A DNA stretch of 64,000 bases from a bacterium (lineage in GTDB: Bacteria; Joyebacterota; Joyebacteria; Joyebacterales; Joyebacteraceae), in the NCBI GenBank assembly GCA_029990205.1, contig JAPEKQ010000010.1, positions 29,731 through 93,730 on the forward strand, in the 5' to 3' direction. A program made the translations under genes and the position numbers. Under the pieces are notes generated by a model that was not told where the DNA came from, ran no database searches, and saw only the letters and a list, made by a program, of their open reading frames with translations. The number at the start of each line of letters is the position of its first letter. The first letter of the stretch is position 1. Shown in pieces: positions 61,442-64,000 of this stretch.

Positions 61442-62650
61442 CTACGCCCCGAACTTCGCGAGTCGACCAGCGTGTGAGAGCATCAGCGGCATGAGGTCGA
61501 CGGCCCTCATTCTCCCGAGGGAACCCGTCAGACACGCGGTCTCTCCGAAGGTCGTGTTTGCGTCACGACGGATCGCCGCGCTCAGGATCGCCACAGGCAC
61601 CGGGTGCCAGCTGTGCGACGCCAGCGCCGACGGCGTGGAGTGGTCACCGGTCACAAGAAGAACATCGGGGTTCACGGCGCGCACGCCGGGGACGACCGTG
61701 TCGAACTCCTCGGTCGCCTTGACCTTCGCGTCGAAGTTCCCGTCCTCACCCGTCGAGTCGGTGTACTTGTAGTGCATGAAGAAGAAGTTGTAGTCGTTCC
61801 AGTTCTCCTTGAGCATCGTCGCCATCGCCTCGGGCGTTGAAGCGATCGGGAGCACATCCATCCCGACGAGACCGGCCACGCCGCGGTACATCGGGTATCC
61901 GGCGATCGCCGCGGCGCGCAGCTTGAACCGCTCACCGAATGTCGGGATTCTCGTCCGCTCGGCGATGCCGCGCAGCGTGATGGCGTTCGCCTTCGGCTGG
62001 TCGGTCAGCATCTCACGCGCCTTCGCAACGAAGGTATTGAGAAGCTCCGCCGTCCGCTCCTCCTCGGGACACTGCGCCGTCACCGGCAGCGGCGGCACAC
62101 CGGTCGCCTGAGGGTCGGTGTCGTTGAGATCACCCGCGAGTCCGTCGCCCCGGAGCACGAGCGCCGCCCGGTGCTCCTTGACCGGGCGGAAGAACAGCTC
62201 GACGCCCGGAAGCTCGATTGTGTCGAGGCGAGCCGAGAGCTCCTCGCAGACTTCGTTCGGAATGCGGCCCGCGCGCCGGTCGGTGATGTTGCCGTCGGCG
62301 TCGACGGTGGCGAAGTTGATGCGAACCGCGACGTCACCTTCGCGGAGATCGAATCCGATACCCAGCGCCTCGAGCACGCCGCGACCAATGAGGTACTCCA
62401 CCGGATCGTACCCGAACAGCCCCATGTGGGCCGGGCCGCTTCCCGGGGTCAGGCCGGGAGCGATGGGAACGTGCAGTCCGGTGGACCCTTCGGTGACAAG
62501 CGCGTCGAGGTTCGGGGTCTTCGCCGTCTCGAGTTCAGTCAGTCCGGTTTCCGGGTGCGGCAGTCCTCCCAGACCGTCGGCCACGAGCAGGATGATCTTC
62601 CCCCCAGTCTCCGAGGTCAGCGCATCCGGCAGCTGTCCTGTCCATCCCAT
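61442..62650 (-). CDS. apgM: Cofactor-independent phosphoglycerate mutase, archaeal ApgM type
   Basis: 402-aa alkaline-phosphatase-superfamily mutase interconverting 3- and 2-phosphoglycerate. LLVADGLGGLPHPETGLTEL, TPNLDAL, PGSGPAHMGLFGYDP, RINFATVD, HRAALVLRG and VTGDHSTPSALASHSWHPVP (metal ligands) match ApgM. It belongs to the archaeal/deep-branching group, distinct from GpmI. ATG has GAGGAGG 8 nt upstream. Complements pyruvate kinase elsewhere in the window. Confidence 0.94.
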   Translation of the reverse strand: MGWTGQLPDALTSETGGKIILLVADGLGGLPHPETGLTELETAKTPNLDALVTEGSTGLHVPIAPGLTPGSGPAHMGLFGYDPVEYLIGRGVLEALGIGFDLREGDVAVRINFATVDADGNITDRRAGRIPNEVCEELSARLDTIELPGVELFFRPVKEHRAALVLRGDGLAGDLNDTDPQATGVPPLPVTAQCPEEERTAELLNTFVAKAREMLTDQPKANAITLRGIAERTRIPTFGERFKLRAAAIAGYPMYRGVAGLVGMDVLPIASTPEAMATMLKENWNDYNFFFMHYKYTDSTGEDGNFDAKVKATEEFDTVVPGVRAVNPDVLLVTGDHSTPSALASHSWHPVPVAILSAAIRRDANTTFGETACLTGSLGRMRAVDLMPLMLSHAGRLAKFGA

Positions 62651-62734
62651 TGTGATACCTCCTCGAAGTCGAATACGTCAGCCGTACCCCGCACCCCGCC
62701 GCCAGCCGCGCGTCGCGCAGGCGACCGCGGGTCG

Positions 62735-63916
<1,182 letters not shown>

Positions 63917-63961
63917 TCACGGATGGTGCCCGCGCGTCTCGCGCCGGGTTCACTGCTAGCC

Positions 63962-64000
63962 TCACAGGATGAGCATCGCATCGCCGTAGCTGTAGAACCC
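63962..64000 (-). CDS. queA: QueA C-terminal end (gene continues beyond window)
   Basis: The last 12 codons read GFYSYGDAMLIL then TGA, the characteristic C-terminus of S-adenosylmethionine:tRNA ribosyltransferase-isomerase, which builds epoxyqueuosine after Tgt acts. Only the 3' end is present. Adjacency to tgt supports the call. Confidence 0.85.
   Translation of the reverse strand, partial: GFYSYGDAMLIL

Overview
The window is GC-rich, densely coded bacterial chromosome. Genes for Kdo synthesis (kdsA, kdsB, kdsC, kdsD), LPS transport (lptB, lptC) and lipoprotein N-acylation (lnt), together with pilus alignment proteins and a secretin, point to a Gram-negative cell with lipopolysaccharide. 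A ferredoxin-dependent 2-oxoacid oxidoreductase, an ApgM-type phosphoglycerate mutase, a GH57 glucanotransferase, a Bat operon and long HPF fit an uncultured lineage of the FCB/Eisenbacteria/Krumholzibacteria kind. That placement is inference, since no rRNA or marker alignment is available here. No insertion sequence, phage gene, CRISPR array, tRNA or rRNA was found. Every protein gene except one EamA transporter lies on the minus strand, so the window reads from high to low coordinates.

Reading in the direction of transcription: the end of queA, tgt, apgM and lnt (64-59.8 kb) are followed by two hairpins and a short pil set (truncated pilN, pilO, pilP, secretin; 59.6-56.9 kb). A spacer with a tandem hairpin repeat leads to trxB, tldD and tldE. 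Beyond a terminator lies a MoxR/Bat operon (52.8-44.3 kb) in which batB+batC and batD+batE are fused. It runs into asd, an orphan ecfT, truA and a transaldolase. A DegP-like protease then overlaps purL, followed by purQ and a PurS-like protein with two PurS units, and then korDABC. After a strong hairpin come a fused radical-SAM/DUF2344 protein, RNase G (consensus promoter and 5'-UTR hairpin), a PAS protein and pyruvate kinase.

The least conventional part is 26.9-21.2 kb. A 540-bp non-coding stretch holds a candidate promoter, a 19-codon micro-ORF with an excellent ribosome-binding site and a long nested hairpin. It precedes four tandem paralogous double-GNAT acetyltransferase genes, a uridine-kinase-like P-loop protein and a YedF-type DsrE protein. 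Most of these open reading frames overlap by 4-8 bp, and a hairpin follows the last. I regard this as the best candidate for an undescribed small-molecule modification system, although its substrate cannot be read from sequence. Beyond it are a GIN-domain lipoprotein, msrB, an AI-2E family permease, a BtpA-family protein, ArfB, a methyltransferase and a nucleotidyltransferase.

The last third is housekeeping: rplU-rpmA with a consensus promoter and terminator, a UPF0173 hydrolase, kdsB-pyrG-kdsA-kdsC-kdsD, then lptC-lptB-rpoN. A lone lipoyl domain and lipA are inserted before hpf-hprK-EIIA(Man)-EIIB(Man) and the GH57 enzyme. This last block is a variant of the widespread lptB-rpoN-hpf-hprK/PTS cluster, which links envelope assembly, sigma-54 and carbon status.
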